Shown one piece after another: positions 54,792-64,000 of a stretch of 64,000 nucleotides of DNA (within the stretch, counting starts at the first letter, position 1; the number at the start of each line of letters is the position of its first letter). Below the pieces are notes generated by a model. It was not told the DNA's origin. It did no database searches and was given only the letters and a program-made list of their open reading frames with translations. Both the position numbers and the translations under genes were made by a program. Source of the stretch: Halocynthiibacter namhaensis (GTDB lineage: Bacteria > Pseudomonadota > Alphaproteobacteria > Rhodobacterales > Rhodobacteraceae); contig NZ_JWIF01000074.1 in NCBI RefSeq assembly GCF_000812685.1, positions 186,001-250,000 on the forward strand, written 5' to 3'.

Positions 54792-56375
54792 ATGGCGGTA
54801 ACAGGCACACCAGGTTCTGGTGACGATATCCTGACGGGTGATGGTGCAGATGACACTGTCGCGGGTCAGCAGGGGAATGATACGATCTCCGGGGGCGGTG
54901 GCAATGACACCATCCATGGCGATGTTTTGTTCGCCGCCAATGGACCACTTGATTCAAATCAGAATGACAACAGCTGGAGCCAAGGTTCCGTCGTGGGATG
55001 GTATAACACCGGATCTGGCGGCACGATTGAACGTTGGGGGGATGGGTTTCTGGGCCTGTCTACCGCGGATGGGTCTGCCTTCATTGAACTTGACGGCAAC
55101 ACTGCCGGTATCGACCATGTTCAAACCGATGTTGAGCTGGCCACAGGTGTTACTTACGTCCTAAGCTTTGATCACGCGGCGCGCTCTGGCGGATCTGTGA
55201 ATGATGATTTTCAGGTCACGCATAATGGAACAGTCATCGCGACCATCAGCCCGTCTTCAACCGGGTATTTCACGACGACAACGCTTACGCTTACGGGGTT
55301 GTCTGGCACTGATACGATCGGCTTTCGTGAACTGGCCAGTCAAGACAATGGGCTGGGGCCACTTCTTGACAACATCAAGTTTGCCCTGACCCCGGCGTCT
55401 GTTGCCGCCAGCGGTCACAGTTTCAATGATACACTTGATGGTGGCGCGGGAGACGACAAAATTTATGGCCAGGAAGGTGACGATACCATCACCGGCGGGG
55501 CGGATGACGACTATATTGAAGGCGGCAGTGGCAATGATACCTTTGTGTATGCCGATGGCTCTGGTCAAGATGTCATCAAGGATTTCACCATTGGCGAAGA
55601 TATATTGGATGTATCTGGGCTGAACAATGGGGCCGGGCAACAGGTCGGACATAGTGATGTGACCGTGACCTCTGATGGCGAAGGTGGATCCATTCTGACC
55701 TTCCCAAATGGGGAAACCATTCGATTGGTCGGCGTCGCCCCGACAAGCATTGACACGCCTGAGGAATTGGCAACCATTGGGATCCATTGTTTCACCCAAG
55801 ACGCAATGATCTTAACCCCAACTGGCGAACGGCGTATTTCAGACCTGATCCCGGGCGATGATGTTGTTACCCGTGACAACGGCGTGCAGAAGATACGTTG
55901 GATTGGGCAACGTTTTATGCATCCCACCCGTTTGGCACAACAACCCTGGCTGCGCCCGATCCGCATCAATAAGGGCAGCATGGGGGGTGGGGTTCCGCGC
56001 AATGACCTGTATCTCTCGCCGCAACACCGATGCGTTGTTGGCGGGGCAATGGCGGAATTGATGTTTGGCGCAGCTGAGGTCTTCGTGCCTGCAAAAGCTC
56101 TGACGGGGCTTCGGGGCTGTGCTGTCTCAGGTCGGGCTGATGTTGTGTATTATCACCTATTGTTTGACGCGCACCAACTGATTTGGTCCAATGGGATGCT
56201 GTCAGAAAGCTTCTACCCGGTTCAGGCTTTGCAGGACGATGACCTTCACGAAACGCAGCGTGAATTGATTGAGATCTTCCCTGAGTTGGAACATTGCCCG
56301 CAGGATTATGGCCCCACCTGTTTGCCCAGTCTCACCAAACGCGAAGCCAGCGTATTGGTCGCTTCTCTCCAATAA
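54792..56375 (+). CDS. RTX-repeat protein with C-terminal Hint domain
   Basis: 527 residues from ATG 54792. Order of parts: a short RTX nonapeptide block near 10-43 (GNDTISGGGGNDTIHGD), a beta-rich carbohydrate-binding-like domain of about 150 residues, a second RTX block near 215-265 (GGAGDDKIYGQEGDDTITGG) that binds calcium, a VIKDFTIGEDILDVSGL segment as in serralysin-type repeats, then a Hint_2 domain from HCFTQDAMILTPTGERRI. The cysteine before FTQ is the expected N-S shift residue of Hint (hedgehog/intein) domains. No Sec signal, so type I secretion is likely. Roseobacters carry many such proteins, of mostly unknown role. Confidence 0.88.
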   Translation: MAVTGTPGSGDDILTGDGADDTVAGQQGNDTISGGGGNDTIHGDVLFAANGPLDSNQNDNSWSQGSVVGWYNTGSGGTIERWGDGFLGLSTADGSAFIELDGNTAGIDHVQTDVELATGVTYVLSFDHAARSGGSVNDDFQVTHNGTVIATISPSSTGYFTTTTLTLTGLSGTDTIGFRELASQDNGLGPLLDNIKFALTPASVAASGHSFNDTLDGGAGDDKIYGQEGDDTITGGADDDYIEGGSGNDTFVYADGSGQDVIKDFTIGEDILDVSGLNNGAGQQVGHSDVTVTSDGEGGSILTFPNGETIRLVGVAPTSIDTPEELATIGIHCFTQDAMILTPTGERRISDLIPGDDVVTRDNGVQKIRWIGQRFMHPTRLAQQPWLRPIRINKGSMGGGVPRNDLYLSPQHRCVVGGAMAELMFGAAEVFVPAKALTGLRGCAVSGRADVVYYHLLFDAHQLIWSNGMLSESFYPVQALQDDDLHETQRELIEIFPELEHCPQDYGPTCLPSLTKREASVLVASLQ

Positions 56376-56511
56376 AACGCCAAGACATGCGATCCTTGCG
56401 AGGGCTGATACGGTGCAGACAACTATATCGCGCATTTCCAATGGACAAACACGCCAGACTGTATGACCTTGTCGACAATTATTCTGTCAATCGCCGTCTA
56501 TGAGGTCGTCC

Positions 56512-58314
56512 ATGTTCCAAAGCTATGAAACCCGCTCTGAGCCAGAAAAAGGGCCGGCGCGTCTGGAAGATCTGCGGCGCGAAATGCGCAAAGAAGCTGT
56601 GGATGGGTTTCTTGTGCCGCGTGCGGATGTGCATCAGGGCGAATATGTGGCGCAACGTGACGCGCGGCTGGGTTGGTTGACTGGGTTTCAGGGCTCTGCT
56701 GGGTTTTGCGTCGCACTGCAAGATACGGCTGGGGTGTTCATTGATGGGCGCTATAAGGTGCAGGTGAAAAGCCAGGTTGATCTTGATCATTTTACACCGG
56801 TGCCGTGGCCGAAAACCCAAGCCGGTGATTGGATCACGGAACACGCCCCAGATGCTGCTGAAATCGGATTCGACCCCTGGCTGCATACCCTGTCAGATGT
56901 CGAGAAAACAGATGCGATCTTGGCGGAAACCGGGCGTAAACTGCGGGCGACGGCCAATCTGGTGGATCGTATTTGGGCGGATCAACCCGAGGCCCCCAAA
57001 GTGGCCGCCTTTGCGCATCCGGTTGAATATGCAGGGGAAACCCATGCCGACAAACGTGTTCGGATGGCAGATGCTCTGCGGGAGGCTGGCGAAGATCATG
57101 CTGTGATCACCTTGCCAGACAGCATCTGTTGGTTGCTCAACATTCGCGGGCATGATGTCAGCCATAATCCGGTGGTCCAAGGACTGTTGATTTTGCACAA
57201 TGACGGCAAGGCGGATCTCTTTGCGCATCCCGATAAATTGACAGATATCCAAGGCCATTTGGGTGCTGATGTGCGCTGCTATCCGCAGGATGACTTCGCC
57301 CAAGCCCTTACCGATCTGAACGGGGTGGTGCGGGTTGATCCCATGAACGCCCCCTTTGCCGTTGCCTCTATTCTGACCGCTGCCGGATGTGAGATTAGCC
57401 GCAACCCTGATCCCTGTATTCTGCCGAAGGCCGTGAAAAATGAGACTGAGCTTGCAGGCATGCGCAGTGCGCATTTGCGGGACGGAGCCGCAATGGCCGA
57501 ATTCCTGTGTTGGCTGTCGCATGAGGCCCCGCAGGGCGGGTTGACAGAGATTTCCGTAGCGCAGCGCCTTGAAGGCTTTCGTCGGGCGACCAATGCCCTG
57601 TTTGATATCAGCTTTGAAACGATTTCGGCGACCGGACCGCATGCACCGATTTGTCATTACCGGGTGACGGAAGACACCAATCTGCCGGTCGAGACGGGCC
57701 AATTGCTGTTGGTCGACAGTGGCGGTCAATATAAAGACGGGACAACAGATATCACGCGTACCATTGCCGTGGGGGTGGTTGGCGATGATGAAAAACGCTG
57801 CTTTACCCGCGTGTTGCAAGGCATGATTGCCCTATCACGCGTCCGTTGGCCACGTGGCCTGTCCGGGCGTGATTTGGATCCGATTGCGCGTTATCCCATC
57901 TGGCTTGCGGGTCATGATTTTGATCACGGCACCGGCCATGGTGTTGGGGCGTTTCTGTCAGTGCACGAAGGCCCGGCGCGGATTAGCAAAGTGTCTGAAA
58001 CCCCGCTTGAGCCAGGCATGGTGCTGTCAAACGAGCCCGGATATTACCGCGAGGGTAAATTTGGCATACGGATCGAAAACCTGATTGTAGTGCAAGATGC
58101 CGCAGAACTTGCGGGGGCTGATGCGCGCGACATGTTGGATTTCGAAACCCTTGCCTATACACCAATTGATCGCAATTTGATTGTTGTTGATATGCTATCT
58201 GGTGATGAGCGGGCGTGGCTGAACGACTATCACGCCAAAACATATGCGCTTTTGGCGGATGTGGTATCTGAGGCGACGCAAATTTGGCTGAAAGATGCCT
58301 GCGCCGCACTGTAA
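56512..58314 (+). CDS. M24 family Xaa-Pro aminopeptidase
   Basis: 600 residues from ATG 56512. Three-domain aminopeptidase P (like eukaryotic XPNPEP1), removing an N-terminal residue before proline. Two creatinase-like N-terminal domains precede the pita-bread catalytic domain, where the metal ligands occur in order: LLLVDSGGQYKDGTTDITRT (two aspartates), GTGHGVGAF (histidine), LSNEPGYY (glutamate) and RIENLIVV (glutamate). The C-terminal extension YTPIDRNLI onward is typical of the long form. Cytoplasmic. Confidence 0.93.
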   Translation: MFQSYETRSEPEKGPARLEDLRREMRKEAVDGFLVPRADVHQGEYVAQRDARLGWLTGFQGSAGFCVALQDTAGVFIDGRYKVQVKSQVDLDHFTPVPWPKTQAGDWITEHAPDAAEIGFDPWLHTLSDVEKTDAILAETGRKLRATANLVDRIWADQPEAPKVAAFAHPVEYAGETHADKRVRMADALREAGEDHAVITLPDSICWLLNIRGHDVSHNPVVQGLLILHNDGKADLFAHPDKLTDIQGHLGADVRCYPQDDFAQALTDLNGVVRVDPMNAPFAVASILTAAGCEISRNPDPCILPKAVKNETELAGMRSAHLRDGAAMAEFLCWLSHEAPQGGLTEISVAQRLEGFRRATNALFDISFETISATGPHAPICHYRVTEDTNLPVETGQLLLVDSGGQYKDGTTDITRTIAVGVVGDDEKRCFTRVLQGMIALSRVRWPRGLSGRDLDPIARYPIWLAGHDFDHGTGHGVGAFLSVHEGPARISKVSETPLEPGMVLSNEPGYYREGKFGIRIENLIVVQDAAELAGADARDMLDFETLAYTPIDRNLIVVDMLSGDERAWLNDYHAKTYALLADVVSEATQIWLKDACAAL

Positions 58315-58387
58315 CGTCACGATAGGATAGGCGTGTGTATTACTGTTACACTGCGCTTGTATCAGCAGCCCGATAATGGAGAATAAC

Positions 58388-58729
58388 ATGACTAACACAA
58401 TTAAAATCACCCCGGTCAGCGGGTTGTGTACTGTTCGGGCTGGCGGGGCTATTCTGGGGGAAAGCCGCGCTGCGTGGGAATTGCGTGAGGGGGACCTTGA
58501 ACCTGTAATCTATTTCCCCGCCGGTGATATCGCGACGGCGTTTCTGGATGACAGTGACACCACCAGTCATTGCCCTCAAAAGGGGGATGCGCGCTATTAT
58601 TCCATCCAAACCAAAAGCACTGTGATCGAAGATGCGGCTTGGTATTATGCGGATCCGGTTCTGGCCGTTTCCGCGATCAAAGGGCATATCGCATTTTTCA
58701 CTGACAAAGTGACCGTCGAAAAGATCTAA
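58388..58729 (+). CDS. DUF427 domain protein
   Basis: 113 residues from ATG 58388 (GGAG six bases upstream). DUF427 is a small beta-barrel family; the pattern LGESRAAWELREGDLEPVIYFPAGDIATAFLDDSD, then TSHCPQKGDARYYSI, then AAWYYADPVLAVSAIKGHIAFFTDKV is fully conserved. The HCPxKGxAxYY block is the family signature. No biochemical role is known. Converges with the CLC gene, nine bases apart. Confidence 0.92.
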   Translation: MTNTIKITPVSGLCTVRAGGAILGESRAAWELREGDLEPVIYFPAGDIATAFLDDSDTTSHCPQKGDARYYSIQTKSTVIEDAAWYYADPVLAVSAIKGHIAFFTDKVTVEKI

Positions 58730-58738
58730 TTAAGATCC

Positions 58739-60418
58739 TTAACTGTGTTCTTCGGCGGCGTTTTCTTTTAGGGCGTCGTTGAACACGTGTAAGGCGTCGA
58801 CTTCAAATATCGCGCCCCACAGTTCTGGGGGTTGATCTTCGCCCCCCAATGTCAAAACCGGAATGAAATCTGCGCCACTGTTGTCAAAAATTGGCATGGC
58901 CGCTTCTAAGGTTGCGTTACCATCGACATAAATACCCTGTTCGACAAGCGCCCAACACGCATCCTCTGGCGCGGCGTTTTCATCGGTGCGATCACGCATG
59001 ATATCAGCCACTGAAAATGTCGCCAGCAACCAAGCCTGTGGACCCGCAGCAATGTGGATATTGCGACGTTCCAACTGGGTCAGGAAGAAACTGCGATCAA
59101 CCAATCGACTGGCAAGGGCTGTGGACAGCGAAACAGCGACCATAACCGCAAGCCCGGTTTGCCAATCGCCCGTCAATTCAAACACGATCAATGTGGTGGA
59201 AATCGGTGCGCCCAAAACGGCCGCCGCAACCGCGCCCATGCCCGCCAGCGCATAAAGCGTCTCTTCTCCGGACACAGATGGAAAAATGCTGGTGGCAACC
59301 ATGCCAAAGGCAAGCCCGGTCATGGCCCCGATCATCAGGGAGGGCGAGAAAATCCCCCCGCCCATACGCCCGCCAAAGGTCACAGCCACGGCGATGCATT
59401 TGAGGATGACAAATAGGATGGCTTGGGAAAACAAAAGCTTACCGGTCAGTGCCGCAGAGGTGGTCTCATATCCAACGCCGATGATATGCGGGAAGAAAAC
59501 CGCGATGACCCCAAGGACCAACCCAGACAACCCAGGGCGCAGCCAATCCGGAATGTTCCAGCGGGCCTGAAGTTGATTGCCTGCCTGTTCAGCAAAAAAG
59601 ACAGATCGCATGAAGACCGCCGCGACCAACCCAGAGACCAAGCCGAGGATCAGAAAGGCGGGCAATTCGATATAAAACTGCATCTCATTGTTTTGCTTCA
59701 ATACGAATTCAGTCACATTCCCGAATTGCAGGCGATTGACCACAGTACCGGCAACGGATGCGATAACAATTGGGGCGAATGCATGCACTGCAAAATGGCG
59801 CAACACGACTTCAAGCGCGAATAGGGCGCCTGCGATTGGGGCGTTGAAACTGGCAGATACCGCACCGGCGACGGCACATCCCAGCAGGTCACGCCCGGTG
59901 ATGCCGGATGCGTTGATGCGGTTGGAAACCCAGGTTGAAATCACCCCGGCCAAATGCACAACCGGGCCCTCACGCCCACTGGATCCACCCGTGGATAGGG
60001 TCACAAGGGACGCCAAAGCTGACCCGATGCCCGCCCTTTGTTCCACGCGACCATTGTGCAAGGATGCGCCTTCGATCACATCCGCCACAGACCGCGCACG
60101 CCCGTCCGGCGTAAACCACTGCAACAGCAGTCCACTGACAATCCCCCCGAGAACCGGGATGCTGATGATCCAATACCAGGACAGATCACTTAGATAAGAA
60201 TGTAAGGTGCGCGTGTCATCGGCACCATAAATCGCTGTTTGTAGCGCCTCAATTCCCATGCGAAACCCAAGGGCCGCAAAGCCAGCACCAACCCCAACGA
60301 TCAGGGCGATAAACCAAAACTGGATCTCACCTGGGCCCTTGACGCGCAACACTTGCCACGCGGTCTTCAGGTCATTCTGCATTTGTTTCAGCAGGGGTCT
60401 AATGTAACTTGACGTCAT
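58739..60418 (-). CDS. CLC family chloride channel/antiporter
   Basis: 559 residues. Inner-membrane ClC protein with about ten to twelve membrane-embedded helices. The selectivity motifs are GGSSGREGPVVHLAG (with the gating glutamate), GGRMGGGIFSPSLMIGA and LGAPISTTLIVFELTG. The gating glutamate is kept; the internal proton glutamate of exchangers could not be confirmed, so channel or antiporter mode is open. The C-terminal 120 residues resemble a degenerate CBS pair (SVADIMRDRTDENAAPEDACWALVEQGIYVDGN). Confidence 0.93.
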   Translation of the reverse strand: MTSSYIRPLLKQMQNDLKTAWQVLRVKGPGEIQFWFIALIVGVGAGFAALGFRMGIEALQTAIYGADDTRTLHSYLSDLSWYWIISIPVLGGIVSGLLLQWFTPDGRARSVADVIEGASLHNGRVEQRAGIGSALASLVTLSTGGSSGREGPVVHLAGVISTWVSNRINASGITGRDLLGCAVAGAVSASFNAPIAGALFALEVVLRHFAVHAFAPIVIASVAGTVVNRLQFGNVTEFVLKQNNEMQFYIELPAFLILGLVSGLVAAVFMRSVFFAEQAGNQLQARWNIPDWLRPGLSGLVLGVIAVFFPHIIGVGYETTSAALTGKLLFSQAILFVILKCIAVAVTFGGRMGGGIFSPSLMIGAMTGLAFGMVATSIFPSVSGEETLYALAGMGAVAAAVLGAPISTTLIVFELTGDWQTGLAVMVAVSLSTALASRLVDRSFFLTQLERRNIHIAAGPQAWLLATFSVADIMRDRTDENAAPEDACWALVEQGIYVDGNATLEAAMPIFDNSGADFIPVLTLGGEDQPPELWGAIFEVDALHVFNDALKENAAEEHS

Positions 60419-60448
60419 TGTTTACGCGTGGACCTGTTGTCTCTGGGG

Positions 60449-60483
60449 TTCTCAGGCAATTGGTTCTAAACGTTACCTGAGAA
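60449..60483. promoter_or_regulatory. Inverted repeat upstream of the FAD dehydrogenase gene
   Basis: TTCTCAGG (60449-60456) and CCTGAGAA (60476-60483) with a 19-base spacer, in the divergent region between the CLC and dehydrogenase genes. Could be an operator; no regulator gene is adjacent. Confidence 0.35.
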
Positions 60484-60526
60484 AAATTAACCATATCTTT
60501 CCTGCCTGCCATGTCTGAGGGGTCAA

Positions 60527-61894
60527 ATGGAAGTCAAAACAGCAGTTTCCGAGTTGAAATTATTGTTAGGGGATCGTGTCAGTACATCTGATGCCGACCG
60601 CTTTCATCACGGCAATAGCGAAACTTGGTTTGCCGCCGCACCGCCGGATGCGGTGGTTTGGCCCGAAAATACAGCTGAAGTTGCCGAGATCATAAAAATC
60701 TGCGCCGCCCATTTGGTGCCGGTTATCGGGTTCGGGGCGGGGACGTCGCTTGAAGGGCATACCTCTGCGATCCATGGTGGAGTTTCAGTAAATTTCTCGC
60801 GTATGAACAAGGTTTTGCGGGTGAATGATCAGGATCTCACTGTGCAGGTCCAGCCCGGAATTACCCGCGAAGAGCTGAATCAAGAACTGCGCGCAACCGG
60901 CTTGATGTTTCCGGTGGATCCCGGTGCAAATGCAAGCATTGGCGGCATGGCCTCGACCCGGGCCAGCGGGACGACGGCGGTGCGCTATGGAACCATGCGC
61001 GACAATATCCTCGCGATGGAAGTCGTCTTGGCCGACGGTCGCGTCATTCGCACGGGCACAGGGGCGGCGAAATCGGCGTCGGGGTATGATTTGACCGCGC
61101 TTTTCTGCGGGGCAGAGGGCACTTTGGGTTTGATCACGGAATTGACCCTGCGCCTGCACGGCCAACCGGAAGCCGTTGGGGCGGCGGTTTGCGCATTTCC
61201 GGATATGCAATCCGCTGTGAATGCGGTGATCATGACGGTGCAATGCGCGATCCCCATGGCGCGGATCGAATTCCTTGACGCTTTGGCGGTGGAGGCGGTG
61301 AACAAAGATGCAGACATGGGATTGCCCGTGCAGCCGCATTTGCTGGTCGAATTCCATGGCTCTGACGCGGCGGTTGCAGAGCAGGCCGAACGATTTGGCG
61401 AGGTGATCGCGGATTTTGGGGCGAGTGGCTTTGATTGGTCGGCCCAGGCCGAAGATCGCTCGCGTCTTTGGGCGATGCGCCACCGGGCTTATTATGCCTG
61501 CCTTGGGTTGCGTCCCGGCAAAACGGCGGTGGTGACGGATGTTTGCGTGCCGGTATCACGCCTGGCCGAGGCGGTTATTGCCGCACGCGCATTGATCGAC
61601 GCTGCAGGTCTGGTCGCGCCGATCCTTGGTCATGTGGGGGATGGCAATTTTCATGCGATCCTGCTGATTGACCCTGACAATGGCGAAGAACTTACGCGCG
61701 CAAAATCTGTTTCACATCAAATGGTGGAACATGCGCTGTCCATGGGGGGAACCGCGACGGGTGAACATGGCATTGGCCAGGGGAAAATGGATCTTCTGCG
61801 GCAAGAACATGGGGAGGCCGTGCAGGTCATGCAGGCAATGAAGCAGGCGTTAGACCCGCAAAATATCATGAATCCCGGTAAGATCTTCAGCTGA
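60527..61894 (+). CDS. FAD-binding D-lactate/glycolate dehydrogenase-like protein
   Basis: 455 residues. PCMH-type FAD domain followed by the FAD-linked oxidase C-terminal domain, as in GlcD and D-lactate dehydrogenase (cytochrome). VIGFGAGTSLEGHTSAIHGGVSV is the FAD pyrophosphate loop, GANASIGGMASTRASGTTAVRYG the second, and TDVCVPVSRLAEAV, HVGDGNFHAI and GEHGIGQGKM the C-terminal substrate/FAD residues. It oxidises a 2-hydroxy acid, feeding electrons to quinone or cytochrome c. glcE and glcF are absent next to it, which favours a D-lactate-type enzyme. Confidence 0.9.
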   Translation: MEVKTAVSELKLLLGDRVSTSDADRFHHGNSETWFAAAPPDAVVWPENTAEVAEIIKICAAHLVPVIGFGAGTSLEGHTSAIHGGVSVNFSRMNKVLRVNDQDLTVQVQPGITREELNQELRATGLMFPVDPGANASIGGMASTRASGTTAVRYGTMRDNILAMEVVLADGRVIRTGTGAAKSASGYDLTALFCGAEGTLGLITELTLRLHGQPEAVGAAVCAFPDMQSAVNAVIMTVQCAIPMARIEFLDALAVEAVNKDADMGLPVQPHLLVEFHGSDAAVAEQAERFGEVIADFGASGFDWSAQAEDRSRLWAMRHRAYYACLGLRPGKTAVVTDVCVPVSRLAEAVIAARALIDAAGLVAPILGHVGDGNFHAILLIDPDNGEELTRAKSVSHQMVEHALSMGGTATGEHGIGQGKMDLLRQEHGEAVQVMQAMKQALDPQNIMNPGKIFS

Positions 61895-61919
61895 AAGCGG
61901 GCCTTACGTGGCCCGCTTT
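61894..61919. terminator. Shared hairpin between converging dehydrogenase and cobT genes
   Basis: AAAGCGGGCC-TTACGT-GGCCCGCTTT, a perfect 10-base stem. It overlaps the stop codons of both genes, so each gene ends inside the terminator of the other. Confidence 0.7.
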
Positions 61920-63778
61920 ATCCCCATCACACGCGCGCGGGCACGTGGGTCGTTGTCGAATAGGGATGCCAATTGTTCGGTCATTGCACCGGCCAATTGT
62001 TCGACATCCGTGATCGTAACCGCACGATCATAATAGCGCGTCACGTCATGGCCAATCCCGATCGCCAGCAATTCGACGGCCTTGCGCTTTTCCACCATGG
62101 CAATCACATCGCGCAGGTGTTTTTCCAAGTAATTCGCGGGGTTAACTGACAAAGTACTGTCATCCACCGGGGCGCCATCTGAAATCACCATCAGGATTTT
62201 GCGGGCCTCGGGGCGGGCGACCATACGGCGATGGGCCCATTCCAAGGCCTCACCGTCGATGTTTTCCTTCAGCAGGCCCTCTTTCATCATCAAACCAAGG
62301 TTCGGACGGGACCGGCGCATGGGGGCATCCGCAGATTTATAGATGATATGGCGCAGATCGTTCAGGCGACCTGGCTGCTCTGGGCGGCCATCAGCAAGCC
62401 ATTTCTCACGGGACTGGCCACCTTTCCAAGCGCGGGTGGTAAAACCCAGGATCTCGACCTTCACCTGACAACGTTCAAGCGTCCGGGCCAGAACATCGGT
62501 ACAGATCGCAGCGATGGAAATTGGACGACCGCGCATAGAGCCGGAATTATCCAACAAAAGCGTCACGACCGTGTCTTTGAATTCCGTGTCTTGTTCCATT
62601 TTGAACGACAGGGGGGTGGTCGGTGAAATCACCACACGCGCCAAACGACCAGCATCAAGAACACCTTCTTCAAGGTCGAATTCCCAGCTGCGATTTTGCT
62701 GCGCTTGCAGGCGGCGTTGCAACTTATTTGCAAGGCGCGACACAGCCCCTTTCAATGGCTCCAACTGTTGATCCAAATAGGCGCGCAGGCGTTCCAACTC
62801 TTGAGGTTCTGCCAGATCTTCGGCGCGGACCTCTTCGTCAAATTCAGCGTGGAACACATTATAATTCGGATCAGCATCTGAAAAAGGGGCAGGGGGCGGG
62901 GGATCCATGGGCGCGTCGCCCTCGGGCATCTCGGCCTCGTCACCTTGTTCCTGATCGGCCATGTCATCAATTGTGACCTGGGCTTCGGCTGCATCTTGGC
63001 TGTCGTCTTGGCTTTGCTCAGGTTGGGCTTCGGCCTCTTCTTGGTTTTCTTGATCGCCCTGGCTGTCTTGTTCCTGCTCTTCGTCGCCGTCTTCCTGGGC
63101 TTCGTCTTCAGCCTGATCGTCTTCCGCATCCGGGTCATCGCCCAGCTGGTCGCCGTAGCCCAGATCATCGATCATTTTGCGCGCAAATTTGGCGAAAGCG
63201 GATTGATCTGACAGGGTGTCTTGCAGCGTGTCCAGCGTTCCACCGGCCTGGCCTTCAATATAGTCTTTCCAGAGGTTCTTCACATTCGCCGCAGAGGCAG
63301 GCAGTTCACGCCCTGTGGCCAATTCACGTACAAGATATCCGGCAGCCGTCGCCAATGGGGCCTCGGCGCGATCCGTGATTTCACCGTAACCCTTTGACTT
63401 TGCTTCTGCTTCAAGTTTCACGTCGATGTTTGACAATGCACCGGGCATTTGGCGTGCACCCATCGCTTCGCAGCGGGCTTCTTCCATGGCGGAATATAGA
63501 TCGCGCGCCATTTGGCCTTGGGGCAGGTATTTATTATGTGTCGTTGCATCATGATGGCGGTGGCGCATCGCAAGCGCATCTGCCGTGCCGCGCGCCATGA
63601 GAACCTCATCGCGGGTCATACGACGGGTGACTTGCGGTAGACGAATAGTGTCATCCGTCTTGCCCGCCGGATCAACCGTATAGGTCACGGTCAAATCCGT
63701 GTCATTGGCCATGGTTTTCGTGGCCTCAGCCAAGGCCTTTTTGAACGGATCAGCGGGGTTTATAGTCGGTTTGCTCAT
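61904..63778 (-). CDS. cobT: Cobaltochelatase subunit CobT
   Basis: 624 residues. With CobS (AAA+ ATPase) and CobN it inserts cobalt into hydrogenobyrinate diamide in aerobic cobalamin synthesis. The N-terminal domain ends near 200; a very acidic linker (about 205-290, runs such as [20 protein letters not shown]) follows; the C-terminal von Willebrand A domain starts near 400 with the MIDAS motif [13 protein letters not shown]. Calcium/magnesium at MIDAS mediates contact with CobN. It lies 100 bases downstream of cobS. Confidence 0.96.
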   Translation of the reverse strand: MSKPTINPADPFKKALAEATKTMANDTDLTVTYTVDPAGKTDDTIRLPQVTRRMTRDEVLMARGTADALAMRHRHHDATTHNKYLPQGQMARDLYSAMEEARCEAMGARQMPGALSNIDVKLEAEAKSKGYGEITDRAEAPLATAAGYLVRELATGRELPASAANVKNLWKDYIEGQAGGTLDTLQDTLSDQSAFAKFARKMIDDLGYGDQLGDDPDAEDDQAEDEAQEDGDEEQEQDSQGDQENQEEAEAQPEQSQDDSQDAAEAQVTIDDMADQEQGDEAEMPEGDAPMDPPPPAPFSDADPNYNVFHAEFDEEVRAEDLAEPQELERLRAYLDQQLEPLKGAVSRLANKLQRRLQAQQNRSWEFDLEEGVLDAGRLARVVISPTTPLSFKMEQDTEFKDTVVTLLLDNSGSMRGRPISIAAICTDVLARTLERCQVKVEILGFTTRAWKGGQSREKWLADGRPEQPGRLNDLRHIIYKSADAPMRRSRPNLGLMMKEGLLKENIDGEALEWAHRRMVARPEARKILMVISDGAPVDDSTLSVNPANYLEKHLRDVIAMVEKRKAVELLAIGIGHDVTRYYDRAVTITDVEQLAGAMTEQLASLFDNDPRARARVMGIKRAT

Positions 63779-63805
63779 GGTGCCAGCCTAACGATTTTCT
63801 TGGGT

Positions 63806-63848
63806 GCCCTGCAACAGGGCTGCGCCAGGCCCTCCCTAGGGGGAGGGC
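63806..63848. repeat. Two short palindromes between cobS and cobT
   Basis: GCCCTG-CAA-CAGGGC (63806-63820) and GCCCTCCC-TAGG-GGGAGGGC (63829-63848). The second resembles the centre of the palindromic repeat at 22520-22582. They may moderate read-through from cobS into cobT. Confidence 0.55.
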
Positions 63849-63878
63849 GTCGCCCGACCCGAAGGCCAGGCGAAAGGC

Positions 63879-64000
63879 TTAGCTCATCGCCGCAGAAGCT
63901 GCGCTTTCGGGCAGTTCTTCGTCGAAACAACGTTGGTAGAACTCAGCCACGGTTTGGCGTTCAAGTTCGTCACATTTGTTCAAGAAGGACAGGCGGAATG
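63879..64000 (-). CDS. cobS: Cobaltochelatase subunit CobS, C-terminal end only
   Basis: The last 40 codons of a gene entering from the right edge, ending with TAA at 63879. The residues [20 protein letters not shown] and the end [15 protein letters not shown] match the C-terminus of CobS, the AAA+ ATPase that drives cobalt insertion with CobT. Order cobS-cobT on one strand is the usual one. Confidence 0.92.
   Translation of the reverse strand, partial: FRLSFLNKCDELERQTVAEFYQRCFDEELPESAASAAMS

Noticed and set aside
58376-61894. Long antisense open frames (e.g. in the CLC, dehydrogenase, valS and thrS genes)
   Set aside because: They are mirror frames of conserved genes with clear catalytic motifs on the other strand.

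Overview
The window is chromosomal DNA of an alphaproteobacterium, most likely a Rhodobacterales (Roseobacter-group) marine bacterium. The evidence is the gene families (short-form ProS without an editing insertion, aerobic cobaltochelatase CobS/CobT, a DUF6280 protein, a single LolC/E-type permease with LolD), two direct-repeat boxes GTTC-N7-GTTC that match the alphaproteobacterial LexA operator, and a palindrome resembling the Rhodobacterales iron box. GC is moderate (mid-50s percent by eye). No rRNA, tRNA, CRISPR array, insertion sequence or prophage was seen. Coding density is high; nearly all genes are intact housekeeping or conserved accessory genes.

Layout. 1-9.2 kb: an acidic PopZ-like protein (cut by the left edge), TolC, an isoaspartyl-methyltransferase-like protein, DUF6280, efp, an IalB-like lipoprotein, ygfZ, a glycosyltransferase and an MsbA-type ABC exporter. 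9.3-19.7 kb: aminotransferases, a ChaN-like protein behind a possible iron box, a quinone reductase-like enzyme, valS, a PBP4-type carboxypeptidase, nadD and an unknown gene. 19.8-23 kb: ettA broken by a frameshift, a lone low-GC SIR2-like gene whose ribosome-binding site lies in an inverted repeat, a palindromic repeat, and a small conserved gene behind a LexA box. 23.2-30.6 kb: an FAD oxidoreductase, proS, DUF2937, lolCD, a membrane protein, a YdcZ-type transporter, a 121-122 bp tandem repeat and a small winged-helix protein. 30.6-42.5 kb: parE, a PLP decarboxylase, threonine dehydratase, an AhpD-like protein, a YcaQ-type DNA glycosylase behind a second LexA box, ppk2, an M20 hydrolase and a MATE exporter with an attenuator-like leader. 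42.6-49.6 kb: aspC, an XRE regulator with sdhE, copC-copD, an LdtR-like MarR regulator, gloA, thyA-folA, cspA and an ArsC/Spx-like protein. 49.7-52.3 kb (minus strand): a complete bufferin-type RiPP operon, bufA-bufB-bufC-bufD. 52.5-64 kb: thrS, an RTX/Hint protein, an M24 aminopeptidase, DUF427, a CLC channel, a D-lactate/glycolate dehydrogenase-like flavoprotein and cobT-cobS (cut by the right edge).

Themes. Copper handling is represented twice within 8 kb: periplasmic CopC/CopD and the bufferin operon, which encodes a secreted cysteine-containing precursor, its MNIO modification enzyme, the enzyme's partner and a DoxX membrane protein. DNA damage is represented by two LexA-box genes, one a crosslink-repair glycosylase homologue and one of unknown function. 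The most notable anomalies are the frameshifted ettA, the lone SIR2 gene, the 122-bp repeat array and the structured leader ahead of the MATE gene.
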